Positions 39,241 to 50,684 of a stretch of DNA of 64,000 nt are shown here, one piece after another. This DNA comes from Chitinophagaceae bacterium (GTDB taxonomy: Bacteria; Bacteroidota; Bacteroidia; Chitinophagales; Chitinophagaceae). Both the position numbers and the translations under genes were made by a program. Each line of letters starts with the position of its first letter. Within the stretch, counting starts at the first letter, position 1. The stretch spans positions 57,275 through 121,274 of the forward strand of contig CANCSS010000003.1 in the NCBI GenBank assembly GCA_947380905.1, given 5' to 3'. The notes beneath the pieces are model-generated. The model did not search any database, was not told where the DNA came from, and worked only from the letters and a program-made list of their open reading frames with translations.

Positions 39241-40020
39241 TTATTTCGATTGTTTATTTTGTTCTAGCATGCGCATCGATTTTGCATCTTGCAAAAAATC
39301 TGAAGCAAAAATAAAATTATTTAATAGCTTGTTTTGGCTATAAATAATATCTTGGTTAGATCCTTCCCACTCTTTCTTTCCTTGGTTTAAATAAATGATG
39401 TAGTTGCCAATTTCCATGACACTATTCATGTCGTGGGTGACAACAATGGTGGTAATGTTAAATTCGACTGTTAATTCGTGAATGAGTTTATCGATGACCA
39501 TAGAAGTTTGAGGATCCAAGCCTGAATTGGGCTCATCGCAAAATAAATATTTTGGCTGCATCACCAAAGCCCTAGCCAATCCTACTCTTTTTTTCATACC
39601 GCCACTTAGTTCGGCAGGGAATTTTGCATTGACGCCTTCTAATTGAACACGAGCCAATATCTCATTTACTTTTAATTTCTTTTCTGCTAAAGTTAATTCA
39701 GAAAACATATCCAGCGGGAATCGAACATTTTCTTCTACTGTCATAGAATCAAATAGGGCATTTCCTTGAAACAACATACCTAAGTTTTGTCTTAAATCTT
39801 TTCGCTCTTCTTTATTCATACTTGAAAAAGCGATATTGTCAAAGAGAATTTCCCCTTTATCGGCTTTTAGTAAATCCACTATACATTTTACTAAAACCGT
39901 TTTACCACTTCCACTCGTTCCAATAATTAAATTACAAATACCTGGTTTAAATTGAGCGCTGATGTCATCAATGATAACACGATCACCGAATTTTTTACTG
40001 ATATGTTGTATTTCAATCAT
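39241..40020 (-). CDS. ABC transporter ATP-binding protein (MlaF-like)
   Basis: GTSGSGKTVLVKCI, LSGGMKKRVGLARALVMQPKYLFCDEPNSGLDP. Confidence 0.92.
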   Translation of the reverse strand: MIEIQHISKKFGDRVIIDDISAQFKPGICNLIIGTSGSGKTVLVKCIVDLLKADKGEILFDNIAFSSMNKEERKDLRQNLGMLFQGNALFDSMTVEENVRFPLDMFSELTLAEKKLKVNEILARVQLEGVNAKFPAELSGGMKKRVGLARALVMQPKYLFCDEPNSGLDPQTSMVIDKLIHELTVEFNITTIVVTHDMNSVMEIGNYIIYLNQGKKEWEGSNQDIIYSQNKLLNNFIFASDFLQDAKSMRMLEQNKQSK

Positions 40021-40022
40021 AA

Positions 40023-41240
40023 CTATTTATTTAATGGCATTTGCAAGGCCAATAAATCTTCAAAAGTATCTGTCCTGCTAATTAATCGGTGTGCGCCATT
40101 TTCAAACAACACTTGCGCAGGTTTAAATCTTGCATTGTAGTTGCTTGACATTTCGTATCCATAAGCGCCTGCATTATAAAATACCAAAAAATCACCTTCT
40201 TCAATAGTTGGAATGGGTCTGTCCCAAGCAAAAGTATCTGTCTCGCATATATTACCAACGACAGCATAGTTTTTTAATGCTTTATGAGGAGCAGTTAAAT
40301 TATCAATATGATGGTAAGCGTCATAAAACATGGGTCTAATTAAATGGTTTAATCCAGTATTGATGCCTGCAAAAGATATCTCACCAGATTGTTTCAGCAC
40401 ATTTACTTTGGTGATGAAAAAGCCAGCTTCACTTACTAAATATTTTCCTGGCTCAAACCAAGCGGTTAAGTTTCTACCCACTTTAGCAGACAAATTAGCC
40501 ATGATTTTATTTACTTCTGCACCCAATAAAGCAATATCCGTACCTTTTTCATTGGGTTGATAAGGTACTTTAAAACCACCCCCAAAATCTAAAATATTTA
40601 CAGAAGGAAAATGAGGCAATAAGTTTTCAAATACCACGGCCGATTGTAAAAACACAGCTACATCTTTAATTTCACTTCCAGTATGAATGTGTAAAGTGGC
40701 GATATTAATTTTGTATTTTTCTTGTAAAGCTTTTAGTTCCTCAATTTGTTTGGCAGGTATACCGAATTTACTCTTATCATGTCCTGTTGAAATTTTTAAA
40801 TTTCCACCAGCCATGATATCAGGCCTAATTCTCACACCCACAGGATATCTATTGCCAAAAGCCATTCCAAACTTTTCTACATTGGATAAGCTATCAATGT
40901 TTACATGTACTCCTAAGCTAACTGCCTCTTTTATTTCTTCAAAATCCACGCTATTGCTTGTATATAAAATATTGGAAGGATCAAATCCAACATGCATGGC
41001 CAGCTTTACTTCATTGATGGAACTGCAATCGATATTGCAACCCGATTTTTTTATTACTTCTAAAACATGAATATTAGTGAGTGCTTTACATGCATAAAAA
41101 AAACAAACCGATTTGTTGGCAAAATGAGTCAACAAGTTTTGATATTGAGCTTCCATTTTTTCGGCATGGTACACATACAAAGGAGTGCCATAAGTTTGGG
41201 CAGCTTCTTTTAATTGATCGTAGGATAAACTTGCATTCAT
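40023..41240 (-). CDS. lysA: Diaminopimelate decarboxylase
   Basis: YGTPLYVYHAEKMEAQY, FFYACKALTNIHVLEVI, LHIHTGSEIKD, LDFGGGFKVPY, CETDTFAWDRPIP; ATG at 41240 preferred. Confidence 0.92.
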   Translation of the reverse strand: MNASLSYDQLKEAAQTYGTPLYVYHAEKMEAQYQNLLTHFANKSVCFFYACKALTNIHVLEVIKKSGCNIDCSSINEVKLAMHVGFDPSNILYTSNSVDFEEIKEAVSLGVHVNIDSLSNVEKFGMAFGNRYPVGVRIRPDIMAGGNLKISTGHDKSKFGIPAKQIEELKALQEKYKINIATLHIHTGSEIKDVAVFLQSAVVFENLLPHFPSVNILDFGGGFKVPYQPNEKGTDIALLGAEVNKIMANLSAKVGRNLTAWFEPGKYLVSEAGFFITKVNVLKQSGEISFAGINTGLNHLIRPMFYDAYHHIDNLTAPHKALKNYAVVGNICETDTFAWDRPIPTIEEGDFLVFYNAGAYGYEMSSNYNARFKPAQVLFENGAHRLISRTDTFEDLLALQMPLNK

Positions 41241-41305
41241 TGCACGAAGATACAATCAGATCGCATGTCACGATAGTAAAGCGGAGCAATAATTTAGGGA
41301 ATTAT

Positions 41306-41971
41306 TTAAGCTGGATCCTCAGTTGGCGCATTAGGTGTCTCGTCTTGCGCTTCTTCGGTTTGCTCTAAAACACTGTTGTCGGTGAAATCCTCAGGTTTAA
41401 TCACGGTGGCTTCTACCAATTGGTCGGCCAACACCTCTCTTATTTTTGGTAAATCATCGGTTGAATTGATTCCGAAATAGTCCATGAAGTTTTTAGAGGT
41501 AGAATAAACCAAGGGTTTGCCTGGTAAATGCTCGTTTCTGCCACTGATGGTAATTAACTCCTTTTCTAATAATTTCTGAATAGAATAATCGCTGTTTACC
41601 CCTCGGATGGCTTCTACTTCTCCTTTGGTAATAGGTTGTTTGTAGGCGATAATGGCTAAAGATTCCAAAGCTGCATTCGACAATCGCTTTAAAAATTTAT
41701 CACCATTTAATTGGGCAATGGTTTTATGAAAATCGGGCTTTGTTAAAAACTGCCAACCGCCGCCACTTTGCTTTAATTCAAAAGGATAAAATTCTGTACT
41801 GTACTTTTCTTGGATTCCGTTTAAAGCACTTTCTACTTGATCCAAACTAATGCGTTCTTCTAAAAATCCAAATGCATTATTAATGAGTTCGGTAATGTCA
41901 TTTGCATTCAATGCTTTTTCACTAGCAAAGATGAGCGCTTCAATATGAGGAATAATTTGACTGATTTCCAT
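41306..41971 (-). CDS. scpB: SMC-Scp complex subunit ScpB
   Basis: LSNAALESLAIIAYKQPITKGEVEAIRGVNSDYSIQKLLEKELI; FGINSTDDLPKI. Confidence 0.93.
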   Translation of the reverse strand: MEISQIIPHIEALIFASEKALNANDITELINNAFGFLEERISLDQVESALNGIQEKYSTEFYPFELKQSGGGWQFLTKPDFHKTIAQLNGDKFLKRLSNAALESLAIIAYKQPITKGEVEAIRGVNSDYSIQKLLEKELITISGRNEHLPGKPLVYSTSKNFMDYFGINSTDDLPKIREVLADQLVEATVIKPEDFTDNSVLEQTEEAQDETPNAPTEDPA

Positions 41972-41983
41972 AAGGGTAGGGTC

Positions 41984-42853
41984 TTAACCGTTTAACGCTG
42001 CTGCACCACTTACAATTTCTGTAAGTTCAGTAGTGATGGCTGCTTGACGTGCACGGTTGTATGATAATTTCAATGATTTTAATAATTCGTTTGCGTTTTC
42101 ACTTGCTTTATCCATCGCAGTCATTCTAGCGCCATGCTCACTGGCATTGGCATCTAGCACGGCTTTGAACAATTGCGTGTTTAATATTTTTGGCATCAAC
42201 TCTGCCACCAATACTTCTTTGTGTGGCTCAAAAATAAAATCTGTTTTTTTCTGATTCGCCTTTTTTGCAATTTTAGGAATGGGTAAAAATGGCTCAGCAG
42301 TAGGCAATTGCGTTGCAGCATTTTTAAACTCACTATAAATAACTTCTATCGCATCAAATTCTTTATTGGCAAATGCATTCATTGCTGCTTTTGCTGCTGT
42401 TTGTACATTTTCAAATTTTAAGTTTAAGAAAATGTCTTTGTAATCGGCGTTGGTTTTGTAACCAGACTTGGATAAACTCTCAAATCCTTTCTTGCCTATA
42501 TTCCAAATCGTAATATTTTTATTCGCATATTTTTCAGCAATGGTGGTCTTCGCTAATTTTACCAAATTGGCATTGTAACCACCGCACAATCCTCTATCAG
42601 AGGTGATCACAATTAACAACACATTGTTCACTGGACGAGTTTCTGCCAAAGCCAAATTCATATCGCCGTCCAAGCTGCCAATAATATTGCTCAGCATATC
42701 TTGAAGTTTGCGAGTATAAGGCCTCATTTGTGTAATAGCGTCTTGAGCACGGCGTAATTTTGCAGCACTAACCATTTTCATGGCCTTGGTAAGTTGCTGT
42801 GTACTTTGGGTACTTTTAATCCTATTTCTTACTTCGTTTAATTGACCTGCCAT
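41984..42853 (-). CDS. atpG: ATP synthase F1 subunit gamma
   Basis: LNEVRNRIKSTQSTQQLTKAMKMVSAAKLRRAQ; ITSDRGLCGGYNANL; SYNRARQAAITTELTEIVSGAAAL. Confidence 0.96.
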   Translation of the reverse strand: MAGQLNEVRNRIKSTQSTQQLTKAMKMVSAAKLRRAQDAITQMRPYTRKLQDMLSNIIGSLDGDMNLALAETRPVNNVLLIVITSDRGLCGGYNANLVKLAKTTIAEKYANKNITIWNIGKKGFESLSKSGYKTNADYKDIFLNLKFENVQTAAKAAMNAFANKEFDAIEVIYSEFKNAATQLPTAEPFLPIPKIAKKANQKKTDFIFEPHKEVLVAELMPKILNTQLFKAVLDANASEHGARMTAMDKASENANELLKSLKLSYNRARQAAITTELTEIVSGAAALNG

Positions 42854-43017
42854 AGCATTTATTAGTTTCTAAAGTTCAAGTGGGAGCCTGTTAAAATCGG
42901 ATGGATCCAAAGGCGAGCAAAGGTATCATTTTTTCGTCCATTTTTCAATTTTAAGGCTATTCAAGTTAATTTTTATATTGGATTGCCCATAAAACCTTCA
43001 AACTCACCCCAATTACT

Positions 43018-43025
43018 TAACTTTG
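43018..43025 (+). promoter_or_regulatory. Putative Bacteroidota -7 box (TAACTTTG) upstream of secA
   Basis: TAnnTTTG match 47 bp upstream of the ATG; no good -33 at N19. Confidence 0.4.
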
Positions 43026-43071
43026 GCACGCCTATTGAGTATAGGTTTAAACACAATTATCAAGCAGGAAT

Positions 43072-46000
43072 ATGTTGCAAATTATAAGTAAACTATTTGG
43101 AGGTTCGAAAAGTGAGAAAGATGTCAAGAAAATTGAACATTTGGTGCCCGTTATCAATGGGCACTTTGAAGGCTATAAATTGCTGAGCAATGACCAATTA
43201 AGAGCTAAAACCGATGAGTTTAAGGCTCGAATTAAAGCCTATTTGACAGAAACTGACACCCTTATTGCCGAAGAACAAGTAAAGGCGGAAGCACTTCCCT
43301 TGAGTGACTTTTTGGGTAGAGATACCATTTATGAGCACATCGATACGCTTAAAAAACAAAGAGATCAAGCGGTAGAGAAAATTTTATGGGACATTTTGCC
43401 AGAGGCTTTTGCCGTGGTAAAAGAGACAGCTCGTAGGTTTACGGAGGAAGAAGAATTGATAGCTACGGCTACTTTGTTAGACCGAGATTTATCTGTTAAA
43501 AAAGAATACATCCAAATCAAGGCAGACCAATCGGTGTTCCAAACCACTTGGAAGGCGGCAGGCACCCCCATTACCTGGAACATGGTGCATTATGATGTAC
43601 AGTTATTGGGCGGTATCGTTTTGCATCAAGGAAAAATTGCGGAGATGTCTACCGGAGAAGGTAAAACCTTGGTATCCACTTTGCCTGCTTATTTAAATGC
43701 TTTGGCAGAAGAAGGTGTGCATATTGTAACCGTGAATGATTATTTAGCAAAAAGAGACAGTGAATGGAATGGAACTATATTTGAGTGGTTGGGTATTACA
43801 GTAGATTGTATTGATAAGCATCAACCCAATTCAGAAGAACGCCGTGATGCCTATCGTGCAGGCATTACCTATGGTACCAATAATGAATTCGGATTTGATT
43901 ATTTAAGAGACAATATGGTGCATACACCAGAAGAGATGGTGCAACGCAAACATCATTACGCCATGGTGGATGAAGTGGATAGTGTTTTGATTGATGATGC
44001 GCGTACACCTTTAATTATTTCTGGTCCCATTGGACATCAAACTGGAGAGCAACAGTTTTTTGAATTGAAACCAAGAATTGAAAAGTTGGTGGAGATGCAA
44101 AAGAAAACAGTGAACCAATTTTTGATTGAAGCAAAAAAGAAAATTGCAGAAGGCAATGACGATCCAAAAGATGGCGGAAAGGCTTTGTATACTGCGTTTA
44201 GAGGCTTGCCTAAGAATAGTGCCATTATTAAATACCTAAGTGAGCCAGGCATAAGAGTGAAATTGCAAAAAGCAGAAAATCATTATTTGGCCGATCAGCA
44301 AAGAGAAATGCATCACGTCGATACCGATTTGTTTTTCCACATTGATGAAAAAAATAATTCTGTAGAATTAACGGATAAAGGCTTGCATTTAATTACCAAG
44401 CAAGGAGAAGATCCTAATTTCTTTTTGCTTCCTGATATTAGCGTGGCATTAAATTCCATTGATCAAAATACAAATTTAAAAGCCGAAGAAAAACTGCAAC
44501 AAAAAGAAGTGATCATTACGGACTATAGTATCAAGGCCGATCGCATTCATACCGTGAATCAGTTGTTAAAAGCATATACTTTATTTGACAATGATGTAGA
44601 GTATGTAGTAATCGATGGGCAAGTAAAAATAGTAGATGAACAAACAGGTCGTATCATGGAAGGTCGTCGTTATTCGGACGGATTACACCAAGCCATTGAA
44701 GCCAAAGAAAATGTAAAGATTGAAGCTGCAACGCAAACTTATGCGACCATTACATTGCAGAACTTTTTTAGAATGTACCATAAGTTGGCAGGTATGACAG
44801 GTACGGCAGAAACAGAAGCGTCAGAGTTTTGGAGTATTTATAAATTAGATGTGGTTTCTATTCCAACCAATATTCCAGCCATCAGAACCGATGAGCAAGA
44901 TTTAGTATATAAAACCAAGCGTGAAAAGTTAGGAGCTGTCATTGAAGCCATTGTTGAATTAAGAGAAAAAGGCCGACCTGTTTTATGTGGTACTACTTCG
45001 GTGGAAGTAAGTGAATTGTTAAGTAGAATGTTGCGTCAGCAAAATATTCCACACAATGTATTAAACGCAAAACAGCATGCACGTGAAGCGCAGGTGGTGG
45101 CCGAAGCGGGTTTAACGGGTGCAGTAACCATTGCTACCAATATGGCGGGTCGTGGTACCGATATTAAATTAAGTCCTGAAGTAAAAGCCGCAGGTGGTTT
45201 AGCGATATTGGGAACGGAGCGTCATGAATCTCGTCGTGTAGACAGACAATTGCGTGGTCGTGCTGGAAGACAAGGAGACCCAGGGTCATCTCAATTTTTT
45301 ATCTCCTTGGAAGATGATTTAATGCGCATGTTTGGAAGTGAGCGTATTGCCAAAGTGATGGACTTTGCAGGATACAAAGAAGGAGAAGTGATTCAGCACA
45401 GTATGATTACCAAATCTATAGAGCGTGCACAGAAAAAAGTGGAAGAAAATAACTTTGGAATCAGAAAACGTTTGTTGGAATACGATGACGTAATGAATAA
45501 GCAAAGAACAGTGATTTATAAAAAAAGAAATCATGCTTTGTTTGGAGAAAGATTGGCATTAGATTTAGACAATGCTTTTTATCAAGTGATGGAAGGGTTG
45601 GTGATGTCTCATAAAACGAGTGGCGATTACGAAGCCATGAAATTGGCTTTAATTGTGCATTCAGGTTTTGATACCAAAGTAACTGCCGAACAATTTAAAT
45701 CAACCAATGAAACTCAATTGGTAGAAATGATTTATCAGGAAGCCATTGCGCATTATGAATACAAGCGAAATGAGATGATGCAACACAGTCTTCCTGTGTT
45801 TAAAAATATCAGAAAAGATCAGGGCAAGCATATTGAAAATGTAATTGTGCCTGTTGGAGATGGAAAAGTAGTTCACAATGTACTAGTGAACTTAGATAAA
45901 AATGTAAGTACTAATGGTTCAACTTTAGTAGCACAAGCTGAAAAATCAATTTCATTAAGTTTTATTGATGATGCATGGAAAGAACATCTTCGTGCCATGG

Positions 46001-46365
46001 ACGATTTAAAGCAATCGGTACAAACGGCCACCTATGAACAAAAAGATCCTTTGGTAATTTATAAAATGGAGGCATTTGAATTGTTTAGAAGAATGGATTT
46101 AGAAATCAATCATAAATTGGTTCAATTTTTATGTCATGCACATTTGCCTTTTGAAGAAGCAGTCAAAGAAGGGCGTCAACAAAAAACAGATTTAAGTAAG
46201 TTAAGTGCCAATCGTACCGATGACGGTGGCGAACAAGCTTACCATGATCCAAGTGCAGTAAAACAAGCGCCCGTGCAAGTGGGTCCCAAAACAGGACGCA
46301 ACGATCCTTGCCCTTGCGGAAGTGGCAAAAAATACAAAGCCTGTCATGGAAAAGATGCCGCTTAA
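43072..46365 (+). CDS. secA: Preprotein translocase ATPase SecA
   Basis: AEMSTGEGKTLVSTLPAYLNAL, DYLAKRDSEWNG, VDEVDSVLIDDARTPLIISGP, NMAGRGTDIKL, C-terminal NDPCPCGSGKKYKACHG. Confidence 0.98.
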   Translation: MLQIISKLFGGSKSEKDVKKIEHLVPVINGHFEGYKLLSNDQLRAKTDEFKARIKAYLTETDTLIAEEQVKAEALPLSDFLGRDTIYEHIDTLKKQRDQAVEKILWDILPEAFAVVKETARRFTEEEELIATATLLDRDLSVKKEYIQIKADQSVFQTTWKAAGTPITWNMVHYDVQLLGGIVLHQGKIAEMSTGEGKTLVSTLPAYLNALAEEGVHIVTVNDYLAKRDSEWNGTIFEWLGITVDCIDKHQPNSEERRDAYRAGITYGTNNEFGFDYLRDNMVHTPEEMVQRKHHYAMVDEVDSVLIDDARTPLIISGPIGHQTGEQQFFELKPRIEKLVEMQKKTVNQFLIEAKKKIAEGNDDPKDGGKALYTAFRGLPKNSAIIKYLSEPGIRVKLQKAENHYLADQQREMHHVDTDLFFHIDEKNNSVELTDKGLHLITKQGEDPNFFLLPDISVALNSIDQNTNLKAEEKLQQKEVIITDYSIKADRIHTVNQLLKAYTLFDNDVEYVVIDGQVKIVDEQTGRIMEGRRYSDGLHQAIEAKENVKIEAATQTYATITLQNFFRMYHKLAGMTGTAETEASEFWSIYKLDVVSIPTNIPAIRTDEQDLVYKTKREKLGAVIEAIVELREKGRPVLCGTTSVEVSELLSRMLRQQNIPHNVLNAKQHAREAQVVAEAGLTGAVTIATNMAGRGTDIKLSPEVKAAGGLAILGTERHESRRVDRQLRGRAGRQGDPGSSQFFISLEDDLMRMFGSERIAKVMDFAGYKEGEVIQHSMITKSIERAQKKVEENNFGIRKRLLEYDDVMNKQRTVIYKKRNHALFGERLALDLDNAFYQVMEGLVMSHKTSGDYEAMKLALIVHSGFDTKVTAEQFKSTNETQLVEMIYQEAIAHYEYKRNEMMQHSLPVFKNIRKDQGKHIENVIVPVGDGKVVHNVLVNLDKNVSTNGSTLVAQAEKSISLSFIDDAWKEHLRAMDDLKQSVQTATYEQKDPLVIYKMEAFELFRRMDLEINHKLVQFLCHAHLPFEEAVKEGRQQKTDLSKLSANRTDDGGEQAYHDPSAVKQAPVQVGPKTGRNDPCPCGSGKKYKACHGKDAA

Positions 46366-47032
46366 TAAATACATCGATCATACCATTTTAAAACCTACAT
46401 GTTTAGTTTCGGACATAGAAAAATTATGCGCCGAGGCCAAGCAGTATGATTTTGCAGCCGTATGTGTGCCACCCAATTTTGTAAAATTGGCCAAAGAAAA
46501 AATAGCAGGAACCACTGTTAAAGTAGCAACGGTAATTGGATTCCCTTTTGGCTATGCTGCCACTGAAGCAAAAATTGCAGAAATTATTTTAGCCATGGTG
46601 GATGGTGCGGATGAATTGGATGTAGTAGCTAATATTTCGGCGATAAAAAATGGTGATTGGTTGGCGATAGCAGATGAAATTAATCATATACTACCCATCA
46701 TCAGGTCCAAAGGGAAAGTAGTAAAAATAATTATAGAGTCGGGGGTATTAACCGATGAGGAAATTATAAAGTGTTGTGATATTTATGGAATAGCCGGCAT
46801 TGATTATTTAAAAACATCAACCGGATATGCCGAAAAAGGAGCCAGTGTGGAAGCGGTTGCTTTATTTAGAAAATATTTACCTACTCAGGTGCAAATAAAA
46901 GCATCAGGAGGCATCCGAGATTATGCCACTGCTAAATTGATGATAGACGCAGGAGCTACGCGCATTGGATGTAGCGCAGGGGTAGCCATTGTATCTGGTG
47001 CCATCACGGATAATGTAAAAAGTAATTATTAA
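46346..47032 (+). CDS. deoC: Deoxyribose-phosphate aldolase (overlaps 3' end of secA)
   Basis: YIDHTILKPTCLVSDIEKLCAEA, VKVATVIGFPFG, LKTSTGYAEKGA, KASGGIRDYATA; exact start (46346 or 46355) uncertain. Confidence 0.93.
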   Translation: MEKMPLNKYIDHTILKPTCLVSDIEKLCAEAKQYDFAAVCVPPNFVKLAKEKIAGTTVKVATVIGFPFGYAATEAKIAEIILAMVDGADELDVVANISAIKNGDWLAIADEINHILPIIRSKGKVVKIIIESGVLTDEEIIKCCDIYGIAGIDYLKTSTGYAEKGASVEAVALFRKYLPTQVQIKASGGIRDYATAKLMIDAGATRIGCSAGVAIVSGAITDNVKSNY

Positions 47033-47045
47033 CTTTACTATTATC

Positions 47046-48227
47046 ATGTTATTAGAAAAAATAAAATCATTGGCCAAGCAGCATCAAGCTGAAAACGTTT
47101 CAATACGCAGGCACTTGCATGCGCATCCAGAGTTAAGTTACCAAGAATTTGAAACCAGTAAATATGTGCAAGCGCAATTAACGGCCATTGGAATTCCATT
47201 TACAGTCATTGCCACGACTGGTGTCTTAGGTATCATTGAAGGAAAAAATCCAAGTAAAAGAATTGTTGCCCTAAGAGCAGATATGGATGCACTTCCTATT
47301 ATCGAGGAAAATAAAATTGATTATATATCTACCAAGGAAGGTGTGATGCATGCTTGCGGTCACGATGTGCATACGACCATTTTATTAGGGGCTGCTAAAA
47401 TATTATGGAGTTTGCGTGGAGAATTTGAAGGAACGATAAAATTATTATTTCAACCAGGGGAAGAAAAAAATCCGGGTGGAGCAAGTTATATGATTCGCGA
47501 CGGTGCGCTTGCAAATCCAGTACCACAAGGCATTATAGGGTTACACGTGCATCCAGGATTGAATCTTGGCAAATTAAGTTTTAGAAAAGGACGGGTGATG
47601 GCAAGTGCGGATGAATTGTATGTTTCCATTAAAGGTCCAGGTGGACATGCTGCCACACCGCATGATACGGTAGACACCGTTGTAGTAGCTGCCCAATTGA
47701 TTACGAGTTTGCAAACCATTATTTCTCGCAATCGCAATCCGCAAAATCCATCTGTATTGTCTATCTGTTCTATACACGGTGGCAATACCACGAATGTGAT
47801 TCCAAGTGAAGTAAAATTAATGGGCACTTTTAGAGCCATGGATGAACAGTGGCGTTTTAAAGCACATGAATTAATGATGCAGCAAGCAAAAGGATTGGCT
47901 TTGGCTACTGGTGCTGAAATAGATTTTAGAGTAGACGTTGGTTATCCAACCGTAGACAACGAACCTGTTATAACAGAAGCTGCTTGGAAATTAGCAGATG
48001 CCTATATCGGTGCCACCAATGTAGAGGAAACAGAAAAGCGCATGGGGGCCGAAGATTTTGGTTATTATTCTCAAGTGATCCCAGGCTGTTTTTTTAGACT
48101 AGGCGTTCGCAACGAAGCCAAAGGCATTATACACAATGTACATACCCCACACTTTAATATAGATGAAGCAGCCATTGAAAATGGGGTAGGAATGATGGCT
48201 TGGTTAGGGGTGCAATTATTTGCATAA
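47046..48227 (+). CDS. M20 family amidohydrolase/aminoacylase
   Basis: IRRHLHAHPELSYQEFET, RADMDALPI, MHACGHDVHTTILLGAAKIL, FQPGEE, RMGAEDFGYY. Confidence 0.95.
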   Translation: MLLEKIKSLAKQHQAENVSIRRHLHAHPELSYQEFETSKYVQAQLTAIGIPFTVIATTGVLGIIEGKNPSKRIVALRADMDALPIIEENKIDYISTKEGVMHACGHDVHTTILLGAAKILWSLRGEFEGTIKLLFQPGEEKNPGGASYMIRDGALANPVPQGIIGLHVHPGLNLGKLSFRKGRVMASADELYVSIKGPGGHAATPHDTVDTVVVAAQLITSLQTIISRNRNPQNPSVLSICSIHGGNTTNVIPSEVKLMGTFRAMDEQWRFKAHELMMQQAKGLALATGAEIDFRVDVGYPTVDNEPVITEAAWKLADAYIGATNVEETEKRMGAEDFGYYSQVIPGCFFRLGVRNEAKGIIHNVHTPHFNIDEAAIENGVGMMAWLGVQLFA

Positions 48228-48327
48228 AGCATTATATTTCAGCTAAATACAGCTCAATAAACTCATTTTGGATATATTCAGTAGCTTTGTCTAACTCGAA
48301 AACTAACAATCGTTATAAATTTATTAC

Positions 48328-50670
48328 ATGTCTAATAAAGAAAACCTAAGAAAAGAGCAGGCTTTAGAATACCATGCCAGTGGCAGGCCAGGTAAAATTG
48401 AAGTAGTTCCTACCAAAGAAGCCAAGACGCAAAAAGATTTATCATTGGCCTATAGCCCAGGGGTGGCTATCCCTTGTACCGAGATTAAAAACAATCCAGC
48501 AGATGTATTTAAGTATACCGCGAAAGGGAATTTAGTGGGAGTGATTACGAATGGAACTGCCGTTTTAGGTTTAGGTAATATTGGTCCATTGGCAAGCAAG
48601 CCTGTGATGGAAGGGAAGGCAGTACTTTTTAAAATTTTTGCAGACATTGATGTTTTTGATATTGAAATCAACGAAACTGATCCAGATAAATTTGTAGAAA
48701 TTGTAAAATCTTTAGAACCCACATTTGGAGGTATTAATTTAGAAGACATTAAAGCCCCAGAATGTTTTTACATCGAGAAAAAGTTAAAGGAGTCCATGTC
48801 TATACCTGTGATGCACGATGACCAGCATGGTACTGCAATTATAAGTAGCGCAGCTCTTTTGAATGCATTAGAATTACAAAAGAAAAAAATTGATAAAGTT
48901 AAGTTCGTTGTTAGTGGTGCAGGTGCTGCTGCGATGGCTTGTATTAAATTGTACGTGGCCTTGGGTGCTAGATATGAAAATTTTATTTTGTTTGATAAAG
49001 ATGGTGTGTTGCATACTGGAAGAACCGATTTAGGAGAAGATAGAAAACCATTTGCGATAAAGTCGGATAGCATGACCTTGTTGCAAGCATTTAAAACTGC
49101 CGATGTATTTTTAGGATTGAGTGTAGGGAATATTATTTCTGCAGACATGATTTTATCGATGCCAAAAAATCCAATTGTTTTTGCTTTGGCGAATCCCGAT
49201 CCTGAAATAGATTATGATGCAGCAACTGCGGTTAGAAAAGATATTATTATGGCAACTGGGAGATCCGATTATCCTAACCAAGTAAACAATGTATTGGGCT
49301 TCCCTTATATTTTTAGAGGGGCCTTAGATGTTCGCGCAAAATCTATCAACGAAGCTATGAAATTGGCTGCTGTAAACGCTTTGGCTGAACTGGCCAAATC
49401 GGCGGTGCCTGATTTAGTGAACATGGCTTACAATCAACAAAATTTATGTTTTGGACCTGAGTATATAATTCCAAAACCTTTAGATCCGAGATTGTTAAGC
49501 ACTTTGGCGCCAGCCGTAGCTAAAGCTGCGGTAGCATCAGGTGTTGCGCAACAAACCATCTCTAATTGGGAGGAATATGAATTACAATTAAATAAAAGAT
49601 TGGGATTAGACAATCAGTTAATGCGTTTAATTAGCAACAAAGCAAGACGTGATCCAAAGCGATTGGTATTCTCTGATGCAGAAAATATTAAAATTTTAAA
49701 AGCGGCAAGCATTGTGTATGACGACGGCATTGCCTATCCAATTTTATTAGGCAATGAGGCAAGAATAAAAAATATTGCAGCTGCCAATAATATAGACATT
49801 AGCGATTTGCCAATTATCGATGTACGAAGCGATGAGATGGAAGCGAAGCGTGAATTTTTTGGATCGGTATTGTTTCAAAAAAGACAACGTAAAGGGATTA
49901 ATAAATATGAGAGCTTAAAATTAATGCGTACGCAAAATTATTTTGGTGCTATGATGGTAGAGACTGGAGAAGCCGATGCAATGTTATCTGGTTTAACGCG
50001 TAATTATGCCGATGGTATTAAACCAGCCTTGCATATTATAGGAACAGAAGAAGGCGTGAAGAAAATTGCAGGTATGTATTTGTTGCTTACCAAAAAAGGA
50101 CCCTTATTTTTAGCAGATACCACCATCAATATCAATCCTACTGCCGAAGAGTTGGCTGACATTGCTTTATTGGTTGCGAAGGAAGTACGTAATTTTAATT
50201 TAGAGCCAAGAATTGCCATGTTGAGTTATTCAAATTTTGGAAGCAGCGATACGCCGGAAGCTAGAATGATGGCAGAAGCTACCAGAATCATCAAGCAACG
50301 CAATCCGTCCTTAATTGTAGACGGAGAAATGCAAGGGATGATGGCTTTCAATAAAGAAATATTAAGAGACAATTATCCTTTTAGCGATTTGGTCAATGCC
50401 GATGTGAATGTATTGATATTCCCGAATTTAACTGCAGGAAATATTGCTTATCATTTATTAAAAGAAATCGGAGGCGTTGATATTATTGGTCCGATTTTAT
50501 TAGGATTGAAAAAGCCTGTCAATGTATTACAGCTAGGTTCTGGAGTAAGAAATATTATCAATATGGCTACGGTGGCAGTGGTAGATGCACAATTAAAGAC
50601 TAGGGTAGACACCGATACCGAAGTGCAAAGAGTAAGTTGGTGGAATCGAATGAAAAAGAGAAAGAAATAG
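48328..50670 (+). CDS. maeB: NADP-dependent malic enzyme with C-terminal phosphotransacetylase-like domain
   Basis: [60 protein letters not shown]-terminal PTA-like region. Confidence 0.94.
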   Translation: MSNKENLRKEQALEYHASGRPGKIEVVPTKEAKTQKDLSLAYSPGVAIPCTEIKNNPADVFKYTAKGNLVGVITNGTAVLGLGNIGPLASKPVMEGKAVLFKIFADIDVFDIEINETDPDKFVEIVKSLEPTFGGINLEDIKAPECFYIEKKLKESMSIPVMHDDQHGTAIISSAALLNALELQKKKIDKVKFVVSGAGAAAMACIKLYVALGARYENFILFDKDGVLHTGRTDLGEDRKPFAIKSDSMTLLQAFKTADVFLGLSVGNIISADMILSMPKNPIVFALANPDPEIDYDAATAVRKDIIMATGRSDYPNQVNNVLGFPYIFRGALDVRAKSINEAMKLAAVNALAELAKSAVPDLVNMAYNQQNLCFGPEYIIPKPLDPRLLSTLAPAVAKAAVASGVAQQTISNWEEYELQLNKRLGLDNQLMRLISNKARRDPKRLVFSDAENIKILKAASIVYDDGIAYPILLGNEARIKNIAAANNIDISDLPIIDVRSDEMEAKREFFGSVLFQKRQRKGINKYESLKLMRTQNYFGAMMVETGEADAMLSGLTRNYADGIKPALHIIGTEEGVKKIAGMYLLLTKKGPLFLADTTININPTAEELADIALLVAKEVRNFNLEPRIAMLSYSNFGSSDTPEARMMAEATRIIKQRNPSLIVDGEMQGMMAFNKEILRDNYPFSDLVNADVNVLIFPNLTAGNIAYHLLKEIGGVDIIGPILLGLKKPVNVLQLGSGVRNIINMATVAVVDAQLKTRVDTDTEVQRVSWWNRMKKRKK

Positions 50671-50684
50671 GCTAATTTTGTGGT

